A stretch of 24,009 nt of DNA from XYB2-FULL-45-11 sp964355525 (GTDB lineage: Bacteria > Patescibacteriota > Patescibacteriia > UBA9934 > GWF2-40-263), in contig CAYHDY010000013.1 in NCBI GenBank assembly GCA_964355525.1, forward strand, positions 1-24,009, written 5' to 3'. The position numbers were made by a program, and so were the translations under genes. The notes under the pieces are model-generated. The model worked only from the letters and a program-made list of their open reading frames with translations. It did no database searches and was not told the origin of the DNA. Below are positions 1-7,700 of this stretch, one piece after another; position 1 is the stretch's first letter, and the number at the start of each line of letters is the position of its first letter.

Positions 1-55
1 AGGCGGAGGCGGAGGCGGAGGCGGAGGCGGAGGCGGAGGCGGAGGCGGAGGCGGA
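1..55. repeat. GGCGGA hexanucleotide tandem repeat
   Basis: Nine uninterrupted copies of the 6-bp unit are seen, and the array probably extends left of the window. A unit of 6 changes copy number without changing reading frame, so it can vary the length of the poly-Gly tail by two residues per unit. Confidence 0.9.
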
Positions 56-61
56 CGTTAA
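2..61 (+). CDS. 3' end of a gene with a poly-glycine C-terminus (partial)
   Basis: The window opens inside a GGCGGA hexamer array. In the frame starting at base 2 the array reads GGC GGA repeatedly (about 18 glycines), then CGT (Arg) and a TAA stop at 59-61. A strong hairpin terminator starts 12 bases later, which supports this frame as the real one. Poly-Gly tails are common on bacterial RRM or cold-shock RNA-binding proteins and on some secreted proteins, but no domain is visible here, so no function is given. The other two + strand frames of the array read Arg-Arg or Ala-Glu and do not stop at the array. Confidence 0.45.
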   Translation, partial: GGGGGGGGGGGGGGGGGGR

Positions 62-71
62 TCTCGCAATC

Positions 72-101
72 AAAAAAGAAACGGCACGTGCCGTTTCTTT
101 T
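72..101. terminator. Bidirectional hairpin terminator after the Gly-rich gene
   Basis: A perfect 28-base palindrome (74-101) with core ACGGCACGTGCCGT is flanked by an A-run on the left and a T-run on the right. It can act as an intrinsic terminator in either direction and sits just after the TAA at 59-61. Confidence 0.8.
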
Positions 102-155
102 CATTTTACAACAACGTATTTCTGCAATCGCAGAATGACACCGACCGACGAAAAT

Positions 156-185
156 AAAAAAACGGACTCTGAGATCCGTTTTTTT
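156..185. terminator. Second hairpin terminator (A7...T7 type)
   Basis: The arms AAAAAAACGGA (156-166) and TCCGTTTTTTT (175-185) pair fully, with a short TCT/AGA extension in the loop. It is usable in both directions. On the minus strand it would end transcripts from the ygjP side or from the possible small transcript starting near 265. Confidence 0.8.
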
Positions 186-300
186 GGGGTCACTGAAGGA
201 AGATCGGGCTATACCGTTGCTCAGAGACAGTTGCGGAGTTACATCGCATTCCACGTTCAGAACGGGGTGATCTAACCAAAGATCGTCGATTGTGTCAAGA

Positions 301-322
301 CACATCGCTCGCAAGCGATGTG
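301..322. repeat. Hairpin related to the TCGCTCGC palindromes
   Basis: CACATCGCT and AGCGATGTG (9 bp) form a hairpin with loop CGCA. The core TCGCTCGCxAGCGA matches the hairpins at 4211-4234 and 14924-14949. There is no T-run on either side, so it is not an obvious terminator. The rest of 186-329 shows no gene; a possible weak promoter on the minus strand is listed in the findings. Confidence 0.6.
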
Positions 323-329
323 CTAAAGA

Positions 330-896
330 TCAAAGGGCTAAATTTTCTTTTCGCAATTCACGTCGCATGACTTTATGTGTCGGAACTGTTTTCGCGACAA
401 GATCCCAAAACTGCTTTGAGTGATTCATTTCTCGAAGATGGCACAACTCGTGCACGATCACATAATCTGCAAGATGCGGCGGAAGCAAAGCAAGTTTGTA
501 ATTGAAGTTAATGTTTCCCGCACGCGAACAACTTCCCCACCGCGTTTTCTGACGACGAATCGTGACTTTGTTGTAAGTGAATTGATAATACTGATTGAAA
601 TACTCAAGTCGACGATGAATGCGTTCAAGCGCAACCACTTTCAATCGCGACAGTTCCAGTTTCGAAATCGGTTTTAACTCGACGGATTCAAATTTTTCCA
701 TTGATTCAATCTTCGAAACGATCCAATCCGCTTTTTCGAGAAGGAATTTTTCAATCAATCGTTCATTCATCCGCGTCGGCACACTGACAACAAAACGACC
801 GCCGCGATAAACGGCGAGTCGCATGCGTCGCGATCGATCGCTCGCCTTGAGCGTATACTCGATCGACTGTCCATTGATCTCAAGAAAACGTTGCAT
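330..896 (-). CDS. YgjP-like zinc metallopeptidase (DUF45 / SprT-like fold)
   Basis: The protein has 188 residues, typical for the YgjP/DUF45 family of cytoplasmic M48-related metallopeptidases. The zinc site is visible as HELCH (residues 149-153) with a downstream His at 159 (NHS). The family signature RWGSCS is at 119-124. The N-terminal half is the beta-rich part (R-R-M-R-L-A-V, then SVP). No signal peptide or membrane segment is seen. Members are often found beside restriction or defence genes, but their substrates are not well known. The ATG overlaps the TAA stop of a 21-codon upstream ORF (TAATG), so translation is probably coupled. It is last in its minus-strand run and is followed by hairpins at 301-322 and 156-185. 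Confidence 0.9.
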   Translation of the reverse strand: MQRFLEINGQSIEYTLKASDRSRRMRLAVYRGGRFVVSVPTRMNERLIEKFLLEKADWIVSKIESMEKFESVELKPISKLELSRLKVVALERIHRRLEYFNQYYQFTYNKVTIRRQKTRWGSCSRAGNINFNYKLALLPPHLADYVIVHELCHLREMNHSKQFWDLVAKTVPTHKVMRRELRKENLAL

Positions 897-961
897 TACT
901 TCTTTTTATCTTTTTTTGGTTTCTTTACATTCTTCTGCTGCGAATTGTTTCCCTTTGCCAT
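896..961 (-). CDS. 21-residue lysine-rich small protein coupled to ygjP
   Basis: The ORF begins ATG GCA AAG GGA AAC AAT TCG and ends in TAA, whose last A is the first base of the ygjP ATG. The peptide starts MAKGNNSQQK and ends KKPKKDKKK, with Lys at about half of the last 15 positions. It resembles short 'MAKGNNSQ...KKPKK' peptides that I recall seeing annotated in other bacteria; I cannot confirm this by search. The strongly basic tail suggests binding to nucleic acid, and the TAATG overlap suggests it may also serve as a translational leader for ygjP. No clear Shine-Dalgarno precedes it. Confidence 0.6.
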   Translation of the reverse strand: MAKGNNSQQKNVKKPKKDKKK

Positions 962-988
962 ATGTTTTTTGCAGAACGCAATAAATAA

Positions 989-1237
989 TTATTTTACAGT
1001 GACAATCATATCATATTTTTCCGCTCGTGATAATTTCTTTATCCGAGCTTCCGCAATCGAAGCCGTCGATCGATCACGATACGTCTTCGAATACACAAGT
1101 GCGACAGGTCTTCTCGAACGTGTGTACTTGGCGGCGCGAGGCGATGTGTTGTGTTCGCGAATGCGTCGATCAAGATCTGTGGTGATACCGGTATAGAAGG
1201 TTTGGTCTGCACATTGAAGAATGTAGAGGTGGTACAT
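989..1237 (-). CDS. GIY-YIG nuclease family protein (UPF0213/YhbQ type)
   Basis: At 82 residues this is a stand-alone GIY-YIG domain. The motifs are HLYILQC for the first strand, YTGIT for the second (the GIY/YIG pair in degenerate form), Arg in DLDRRI, and Glu in AEARIKKL, which matches the catalytic Glu region of the family. The length matches UPF0213 proteins. These are predicted DNA endonucleases of unknown biological target. It sits between the small Lys-rich ORF and the TCATCCTGAGC repeat, on the same strand as its neighbours. Confidence 0.88.
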   Translation of the reverse strand: MYHLYILQCADQTFYTGITTDLDRRIREHNTSPRAAKYTRSRRPVALVYSKTYRDRSTASIAEARIKKLSRAEKYDMIVTVK

Positions 1238-1245
1238 ATAATTGC

Positions 1246-1284
1246 GTCATCCTGAGCGAAACGAAGTGAAGCCGAAGGATCTCT
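1246..1284 (+). repeat. Interspersed repeat GTCATCCTGAGCG...GAAGGATCT
   Basis: This imperfect palindrome has ends GTCATCCT and AGGATCT and an inner GAGCGAAACGAAGTGAAG. A second, inverted copy lies at 16672-16697. This sequence type is widespread as an intergenic repeat in many bacterial genomes. It lies between tspO and the GIY-YIG gene. Confidence 0.7.
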
Positions 1285-1306
1285 CGCGTTTCATCTTCTT
1301 CATCGA

Positions 1307-1777
1307 TTAATTCAATCTCCAAATGGCAAAATTCAACAACATTGCGAAACTGACCCAGAGAATGTACGGCACAAGAAGCCACGCGGCTGGTTTGGAAATT
1401 TTCTTAAAGATAAGAATCGTAAGCACGATCGCCGCCCACAGCAACACGATGAGTGCGAGTGCACCGCCGATCGAATGTGCGCCGAAAAAGACCGGCGACC
1501 AAATTCCGTTCAAGACGAGTTGAACGACAAACAACCCCATCGCCCGATTCTTTTCTTTTGATCGACTCGTCCAGATCATCCAAAACGAAATACCCATGAG
1601 CACATACAGAATCGTCCACACCGGAGCGAAGAGCCACGCCGGCGGATTGAACGATGGTTTTGCGAGTGTTGCGTACCAATTTTGGATGGATGAGGTCGTG
1701 AAAAGAGAACCGAGTGCGCCAACGAGGAGTGCAACGAGAATCGAAATTGGGAGTTTGAGGAAATTATTCAATTTCAT
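1307..1777 (-). CDS. tspO: TspO/MBR family membrane protein
   Basis: The protein has 156 residues and five hydrophobic segments, with the family's Trp- and Pro-rich signature: NWYATLAKPSFNPPAWLFAPVW, seen here as NWYATLAKP followed by PPAWLFAPVW, then NGIWSPVFFG, and a final segment ending LNFAIWRLN. TspO proteins are inner-membrane proteins that bind tetrapyrroles and cholesterol-like ligands and act in stress regulation. The gene starts 8 bp after the stop of the DUF2779 nuclease, so the two are probably co-transcribed. A functional link between them is not evident. Confidence 0.93.
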   Translation of the reverse strand: MKLNNFLKLPISILVALLVGALGSLFTTSSIQNWYATLAKPSFNPPAWLFAPVWTILYVLMGISFWMIWTSRSKEKNRAMGLFVVQLVLNGIWSPVFFGAHSIGGALALIVLLWAAIVLTILIFKKISKPAAWLLVPYILWVSFAMLLNFAIWRLN

Positions 1778-1785
1778 AAAAATGT

Positions 1786-3291
1786 TTAGACAAGTTTTTT
1801 CAAAAACCGATAAATCTCCACCATCGCGAACGTATCCATCTTACAATACTCGAGCAAATCTTTTGCGATCTGATCTTTCTCTTCTTGCGATGTCTCGGAC
1901 GCAATCAACTTCTCCCAGCGTTCAATCGCCTGATCTCCTTTTTGCACGTTCAATGTTTTGTACGTGAGAGATGGAATCAACACAGGTAAAACTTTTTTGA
2001 TGCTTGCACTTCCTTTGAACGCTGCATCGACATACAGATTCTTTGAAAAAATTTCCATGAGATCAAACATGCGATCGTTGATCGTCTCAAGAAACGGCGC
2101 GTGATCCGGATGCAGTTCCGCAAGCTTATTGTTTCGCTGTGACTCGTACGACTTGTACCATGCGATCACGGTTCCATTCGGATCAATATCGAGTTTCATT
2201 CGTTCAATCAATGGCAATGTTAAATCACCGACAGGTTCCGTGATCAAAAACTCCCGATGCTCGAGCTCTCCATCTTCATGCAAGATGTGCAACGAATATT
2301 GAAACGGCACCTGCTCGTATGCGGCAAACCGATCGAACTTCGGGATCGCACTTGAATAGCCTTCATAATCAAAAAACTGCAGAGGAAACGCAAGTGAAGC
2401 AAGCGCTTCCTTAATCCCCTCTCGATCAATAAGCGGTTTCCCGGACATGTACGCATCGTATTGCGCTTTCTTCGATCCCTTCAAAACTTCCGGATGATCG
2501 ATATCCTCAATCGCATAAATCCCGCGATCGATCCAATCAAACAACAATTTCTTGCTTCCGCCAATACGCGCAATATCATGTACCGAATACTCGGGCACCT
2601 CAGGATTCGAATACCGAAACGTAGAACATTGTGCATTGTGCCCGCGATGTAAACATTCGCAACCGTGTTCTTCCGGATCTTGCAGATAAGCTTTCACATC
2701 CGCCATTTGCTCCCACACCATCTCTTGCGCCGCAAGCACTTCATCCGTCAGATCGGCAATGAAAAATAATTCTTTGTAATTGATCGCGCCCGATTTTTTA
2801 TACGCACCGTTCAAATGAATGACGCCTGATTTTACGATACGAACGGGATGGTCACCGAGCGATTGTTCGATGACGGTTTTCTGGAATGCCAAATCATGCA
2901 CATGATGATGAGGGATCGTCCGACTCACATCCGTCGTCGCTTTCACCTCATACAATTCCCAACCGTCCAAAAGATCATTCCAATGTAAAATATCCGCTTG
3001 CACAAAAAAGGTGTCCCAAAGAAACGCTCCCTGAAAAAGCGTTTTAGGATGCGTCGCCAAAAAACGCTGTGTAATCGGAACGGCATTCGCCCCAACGAGC
3101 TCCACAAGCATTCCACCCGGAAACAACCGCCGAGCCTCCGAGTCCGCAATGTTCCCCTCCTCGATAATTTTCTTATCAAATTCCGAAAGCTCCACATTCA
3201 CAAAAAGCTCAGGCTTATGCTTTCTGAGCCACAAGTTTTTGCGACAGTACGTGTATTCGAGATAATCGGTTTTGGAGATTTGAGGAGACAT
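1786..3291 (-). CDS. Cas4-like PD-(D/E)XK plus DnaQ-like nuclease (DUF2779 family)
   Basis: This is a 501-residue two-part protein. The first half looks like a Cas4/RecB-type nuclease: YLEYTYCRKNLWLR at 10-23, the PD-(D/E)XK core QADIL (Asp100) and YEVKATT (Glu115, Lys117), and four cysteines (16, 211, 213, 222) spaced like the Fe-S cluster of Cas4 and AddB. The second half is the DUF2779 domain, a predicted RNase H/DnaQ-fold 3'-5' exonuclease, with FFDYEG (Asp308, Glu310) and a late YCKMDTFAM. It follows the KilA-N gene by 2 bp and precedes tspO by 8 bp. No CRISPR array or cas gene is nearby, so it is not called Cas4. It is probably a DNA repair or defence nuclease. Confidence 0.85.
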   Translation of the reverse strand: MSPQISKTDYLEYTYCRKNLWLRKHKPELFVNVELSEFDKKIIEEGNIADSEARRLFPGGMLVELVGANAVPITQRFLATHPKTLFQGAFLWDTFFVQADILHWNDLLDGWELYEVKATTDVSRTIPHHHVHDLAFQKTVIEQSLGDHPVRIVKSGVIHLNGAYKKSGAINYKELFFIADLTDEVLAAQEMVWEQMADVKAYLQDPEEHGCECLHRGHNAQCSTFRYSNPEVPEYSVHDIARIGGSKKLLFDWIDRGIYAIEDIDHPEVLKGSKKAQYDAYMSGKPLIDREGIKEALASLAFPLQFFDYEGYSSAIPKFDRFAAYEQVPFQYSLHILHEDGELEHREFLITEPVGDLTLPLIERMKLDIDPNGTVIAWYKSYESQRNNKLAELHPDHAPFLETINDRMFDLMEIFSKNLYVDAAFKGSASIKKVLPVLIPSLTYKTLNVQKGDQAIERWEKLIASETSQEEKDQIAKDLLEYCKMDTFAMVEIYRFLKKLV

Positions 3292-3293
3292 AA

Positions 3294-4163
3294 TTATTTC
3301 AACAGTTTCTTTACACTCGTATTCATCAAAAGAGATTTCATTTGAATAATGGCCGTTTCATTCAATTTCAGCAATCGTTCTTTTTGAGACAGACCCATTC
3401 TGATAAATTCCGCATTGAGACTCTCTAGATTCGCAAGACAGATGAGTTGATACACATCGGAGTAATCTCGCACATTACCTGTCTTGTTCTTATTCGCGCG
3501 TTTCCATTCAATTGCCGTCATGCCAAACAGTGCTTTGTTTAAAACGTCTGCTTCACTTGCATAAACAGTATTTGCATCTGTTTGTGAAAGCTGTTGCGGA
3601 AGAACGATATTTTGTTTTATAGAATCTGTATGAATTCTGTAATTAATTTTTGACAAAGCTCTTTTTGCATCCCAGCCCAAAACAAGTCTTTCATTTTCTT
3701 CAATCTTAAGTCTCTGAAACTCCTTAATCATGTATAACTTGAATTCCGGTGAAATCCAAGAAGCAAACTCAAAAGCAATATCTTTATGCGCAAACGTTCC
3801 TCCACCATAACGACCTGATTTCGAAATGATTCCAATCGCATTCGTTTTGTCTATCCATTTTTGAGGTGTAAGGACGAAAGAGTTACTTCCAACCTCTTTT
3901 TTAAAGGTGTCGAATTCGACACGGTTAAAATTCTCATTATGAAATTGTTCCCAAAGTCCGATAAATTCAACAGTAAATCTTGTTTTCATCCAGTTTTGGA
4001 TAACGTATCTTGGATCGTCCACATTCTTATATCTCGCCATATCCGTCAGCGAAATAAAATCACCTTCATTCTGTTGAAACGTATAGATTTGCAAACCTTG
4101 GGTGTTTAGTTTTTTCATAAGGGTTTTTAATTGAGGCGAATTCACCATAATTAAATCTCGCAT
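3294..4163 (-). CDS. KilA-N domain DNA-binding protein
   Basis: The N-terminal third carries the KilA-N signature (GDFISLTDMARYKN, then YVIQNWMKTRFTVEF, IGIISKSGRYGGGTFAHKDI and FASWISPEFKLYMIKEFQRL). KilA-N is a DNA-binding fold of large DNA viruses and phages, related to antirepressors. The C-terminal half is a mixed helical region found in chromosomal members. The start is taken as the ATG at 4163 because AAGGGAAG lies 7 bases upstream and the longer TTG-initiated frame (4229) would run through a hairpin. The leader (4165-4235) is homologous to that of the RhuM gene. The gene lies 2 bp before the DUF2779 nuclease, so the two probably share a transcript. Confidence 0.88.
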   Translation of the reverse strand: MRDLIMVNSPQLKTLMKKLNTQGLQIYTFQQNEGDFISLTDMARYKNVDDPRYVIQNWMKTRFTVEFIGLWEQFHNENFNRVEFDTFKKEVGSNSFVLTPQKWIDKTNAIGIISKSGRYGGGTFAHKDIAFEFASWISPEFKLYMIKEFQRLKIEENERLVLGWDAKRALSKINYRIHTDSIKQNIVLPQQLSQTDANTVYASEADVLNKALFGMTAIEWKRANKNKTGNVRDYSDVYQLICLANLESLNAEFIRMGLSQKERLLKLNETAIIQMKSLLMNTSVKKLLK

Positions 4164-4200
4164 TATCTTCCCTTGTCCCCCTGACAAATAACAAGAATGA

Positions 4201-4209
4201 TGTGGATAA
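4201..4209 (-). promoter_or_regulatory. TTATCCACA box in the KilA-N leader
   Basis: This is an exact 9-base match to the DnaA-box consensus on the minus strand, 38 bp upstream of the KilA-N ATG and directly abutting the 4211-4234 hairpin. Binding by DnaA is not shown; see the findings. Confidence 0.55.
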
Positions 4210-4210
4210 A

Positions 4211-4234
4211 TCACGTCGCTCGCGAGCAACGTGA
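4211..4234. repeat. Leader hairpin TCACGTcGCT-CGCG-AGCaACGTGA
   Basis: The arms pair over 9 of 10 positions (one C/A mismatch) around a CGCG loop. It lies between the HD gene and KilA-N. It has no T-run in either direction, so it is not a standard terminator. Its core is shared with 14924-14949 (perfect there) and 301-322. Confidence 0.8.
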
Positions 4235-4241
4235 TAAAAAA

Positions 4242-4754
4242 CTACCCCTGACTCTTCAAATAAAATTCCTCCAACTCTTTCCAAATTCCATGATTGCCGA
4301 CAAGAGATTTTGTTACGGACAACAAAAGAGGAACCTTCGTCTGCTTATTGAATCGTTCACGATCCGGACTCATGGTGTGACACGATCTTGCATTGTCGAG
4401 CAGGTCCGCAAGTTTGATGAGCCATGCATCCGTATCATTTGCATCAATCAATCGCGCAATCATTTTGACCCAGCGCGCATCACCTTCTGGCATGGTGATG
4501 TCGTGCGTGCAAAGTGAGACGAGGGCGATGGTGCGAGGAGAGAAGCCGAGTTGTGTGAGTTCATCGAGAGTTGTGTTGCTGTCTTCGACGATGTCGTGGA
4601 GGAGACCGGCGAGTGTGACATCTTCGGGGAGATTGTATTTTGAGAGGGTTTCGTAGACGTTTTGGGAGTGGGTGTAGGTTGGGATTGAGGTGCCTTTGCG
4701 AGTGCCGGTGATGCGGGTTTGGACGAGGTTGAGGGCGATGGAGTGAAGGGGCAT
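4242..4754 (-). CDS. HD-domain phosphohydrolase, RelA/SpoT hydrolase-like
   Basis: The 170-residue protein has the full HD metal site: His29 (YTHSQNV), His53-Asp54 in LLHDIVEDSNTT with the Glu57-Asp58 pair, and Asp117 in KLADLLDN. The arrangement matches the (p)ppGpp hydrolase domain of SpoT and of small alarmone hydrolases. No synthetase or regulatory domain is present, so it would act only as a hydrolase of alarmone-like nucleotides; the actual substrate is inferred. It starts 12 bp after the hsdR stop, so it is likely read from the restriction locus transcript, which makes a nucleotide-directed defence role possible but unproven. Confidence 0.85.
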   Translation of the reverse strand: MPLHSIALNLVQTRITGTRKGTSIPTYTHSQNVYETLSKYNLPEDVTLAGLLHDIVEDSNTTLDELTQLGFSPRTIALVSLCTHDITMPEGDARWVKMIARLIDANDTDAWLIKLADLLDNARSCHTMSPDRERFNKQTKVPLLLSVTKSLVGNHGIWKELEEFYLKSQG

Positions 4755-4766
4755 AGAAATTTGTGT

Positions 4767-7700
4767 TTATTTACTTTCAGCATTTCCCCAATCTCGACAC
4801 AGAACTTCTGCTTGTTCCAAAACTGTTTTCGTTGCGATCTCTTGTTTATCCGGCGGATATTGATATTTGTTCAAAAGCTTTTTTACAAGAACTCGCAGTT
4901 TCGCTTGCACTTGTTGTTTTAACGTCCAGTCAATTGTTGTATTTTTTCGTAATAAATCGACAAGTTCTTTTGAAATCTTTTTTAAAGTTTCATCTCCAAG
5001 TTCCATAACAGCATTCTCACTCACGCAAAGCGCGTCATAAAATGCAACTTCATCTTCAGCCAAACCCAAATCAGCTCCACGTTCTTTTTCTGCTCGAATC
5101 TTTTTTGCAAGTTCAACAAGTTCAGCAATGACTTGTGCAGCTTCGATAGTTTTATTTTGATAACGCAAAATTGTCTCTTCAAGCATGCTCGCAAATGAAC
5201 GAGACTTCACAAGAAACTTCTTTTGCATGGTTCGAATCTCATTGTTCAAAAGTTTTTGCAAAACTTCGAGAGCAATATTTTTACGTTCCAATCCTTGAAC
5301 CTCGGCCAAAAATTCATCAGATAAAATCGCAATGTCAGGATTCTTTAATCCAGCTGCATCAAAAATATTTATCACTTTGTCAGAGACAACCGCATCAGAA
5401 ATAATTTGTTTAATGGCTTGATCATAATCTTCCATTGTTGGTCCACCCAATCCTCCACCAGATTCAAACTTTGAAATGAATGCGCGAATTGTTTGAAAGA
5501 ATCCAACATCATCTCGAATTTGTACAGCTTCTAAACTTGGAACGGATAATGCAAATGCTTGAGACAGCTCAACAACAACTTGAGCAAAGCGCTTTTTTCC
5601 ATCTTTCAATCCCAGAATAAAATCCATGGCTCGTCCGAGAATATCTGCACGATCTTTCTGTGTACCATTCGCATAGTTCGAATAATCAAACCCATGAAAC
5701 ATCGCTTTCGCAGTTTCATATTTTTCTAACATGACATCAATTGCTTTTTCCTGATCGAGAACAGGTTCTTCTTTTCCGGATTGTGTGTAATAAGACAACG
5801 CTTCTTTAAGAGAAGGTGCAATTCCAAGATAATCAACAATAAGTCCACCCGGTTTGTTTTTATAAACACGATTCACACGTGCAATCGCCTGCATAAGCCC
5901 ATGTTCTTGCATGGGTTTGTCGATATACATTGTGTGCATCGAAGGTGCATCAAAACCAGTGAGCCACATGTCACGAACAATCACGAGCTTTAATTCATCT
6001 TTTGGATCTTTCATTCGATCCGCAAGCAAATCGCGTTCTTCCTTTGAGTGAATATGTTTCTGAAAATTAGAAGGATCACTCGCAGATCCAGTCATCACAA
6101 CTTTGATGAATCCTTTATTCAAATCATTACTGTGCCAATTTGGTCGGAGCTTAATAATCGCATCATAAAGTTCGACGGCAATGCGACGACTCATAGAAAC
6201 AAACATTCCTTTTCCATCCATGGCTGATAAACGCGCTTCAAAGTGATCAACAACATCTTTCGCAATCAACTCAACACGTTTCTCAGAACCAACCATTGCT
6301 TCCAACTTTGCCCAACGACTTTTCAACTTTTCTTTTTTCTCTACTTCTTCTCCTTCCGTTAATTCCTCAAACTCTCGATCGATTGTTGGAACAAGTTCTT
6401 TCGACAAACCAATCTTCGCAAGGCGCGCTTCATAATAAATCGGTACCGTTGCATGATCCTCCACTGCGCGAGCAATATCATAAACATCGATATAGTCACC
6501 AAAGACCGCTTGCGTATTCTTATCAGAATGTTCGATCGGTGTTCCAGTAAATCCAATAAACGAAGCATTCGGAAGTGCATCGTGCATATGACGTGCGAAG
6601 CCATCAATAAAGTCATATTGGCTTCTATGTGCTTCGTCCGCAATCACAACAATATTGTTTCGATCGGATAACATCGGATGCTTTTCTCCTTTTGCGTCTG
6701 GTACAAACTTTTGAATAGTCGTGAACACAACACCACCAGAAGCAACAGCCAAAAGTTTTTTTAAGTCTTTTCTATCTGATGCTTGCTGCGGATGTTGGCG
6801 AATCAATTCTTCGCACATGGAGAACACGTGGAACAATTGCCCATCGAGATCGTTACGATCGGTCAGCATCACGAGCGTTGGATTATCCAAAGCCTGAATC
6901 AATTTTCCAGCATAAAAAACCATGGAAAGAGATTTTCCGGATCCTTGTGTGTGCCAAACAACCCCAGCACGATGATCACCCTTCGATGCGGCAACCGTTC
7001 GAGTAACTGCTTTATTCACGGCAAAGTATTGATGATACGCCGCCATTTTCTTAATTGTCTTTGAAACATTGTTGCGAGAATCTTTTTCCGTTTCAAACAC
7101 GACAAAATTTTTCATGATGTCGAGCAAACGATCCTTTGCAAACATTCCCTTGATAAGTGTTTGTAAATCATTTGTCTTCTGGATCACTTCCCCATCAATA
7201 CTCTTCCAACCAAGAAAACGTTCAAGGTCAGCAGAAATGGTTCCAGCAACCGCATTCTTTACATGATCAACAAGAATACAAATTTCATTATATGCGAACA
7301 GAGACGGAATCTCGTCTTTGTAAGTTTGGATTTGATTAAACGCACTTCTGAGTGTCGCGTTTTCATCAGCAGGATTTTTTAATTCGAAGATGGCGATTGG
7401 TAATCCGTTTACGAAGATCAAAATATCCGGACGACGGTTGTGATTGTTTTCAATGATAGTGAATTGATTTACGGCAGTGAAGTCATTGTTCGATGGATTC
7501 AGCAAATCAAAAAACATGACGGAATCATTTCTCAATAATCCACCCTGATCTTTAAACGCAACAGGGACACCTTCAATCAAATACTTGTGAAACAACTGAT
7601 TCACCTCCATTAATCCAGGTTTCACCCAAGGAACTCCAACAAGTTTTTCAATAGCGTCATCCAAAGCTTCTACTGGAATAGTTGGATTGATTCGACCAAT

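Noticed and set aside
1786..3291. Cas4 and a CRISPR system
   Set aside because: No repeats with spacers and no other cas gene; the second half is a DUF2779 domain not found in Cas4.
4164..4229. Longer KilA-N N-terminus from TTG at 4229
   Set aside because: It would translate through the leader hairpin and TTATCCACA box; the ATG at 4163 has AAGGGAAG at good distance.
4460..4783. 107-codon minus-strand ORF rich in Pro/Ser/Thr overlapping the HD gene
   Set aside because: Out-of-frame shadow of the HD gene and end of hsdR; low-complexity composition with no RBS.
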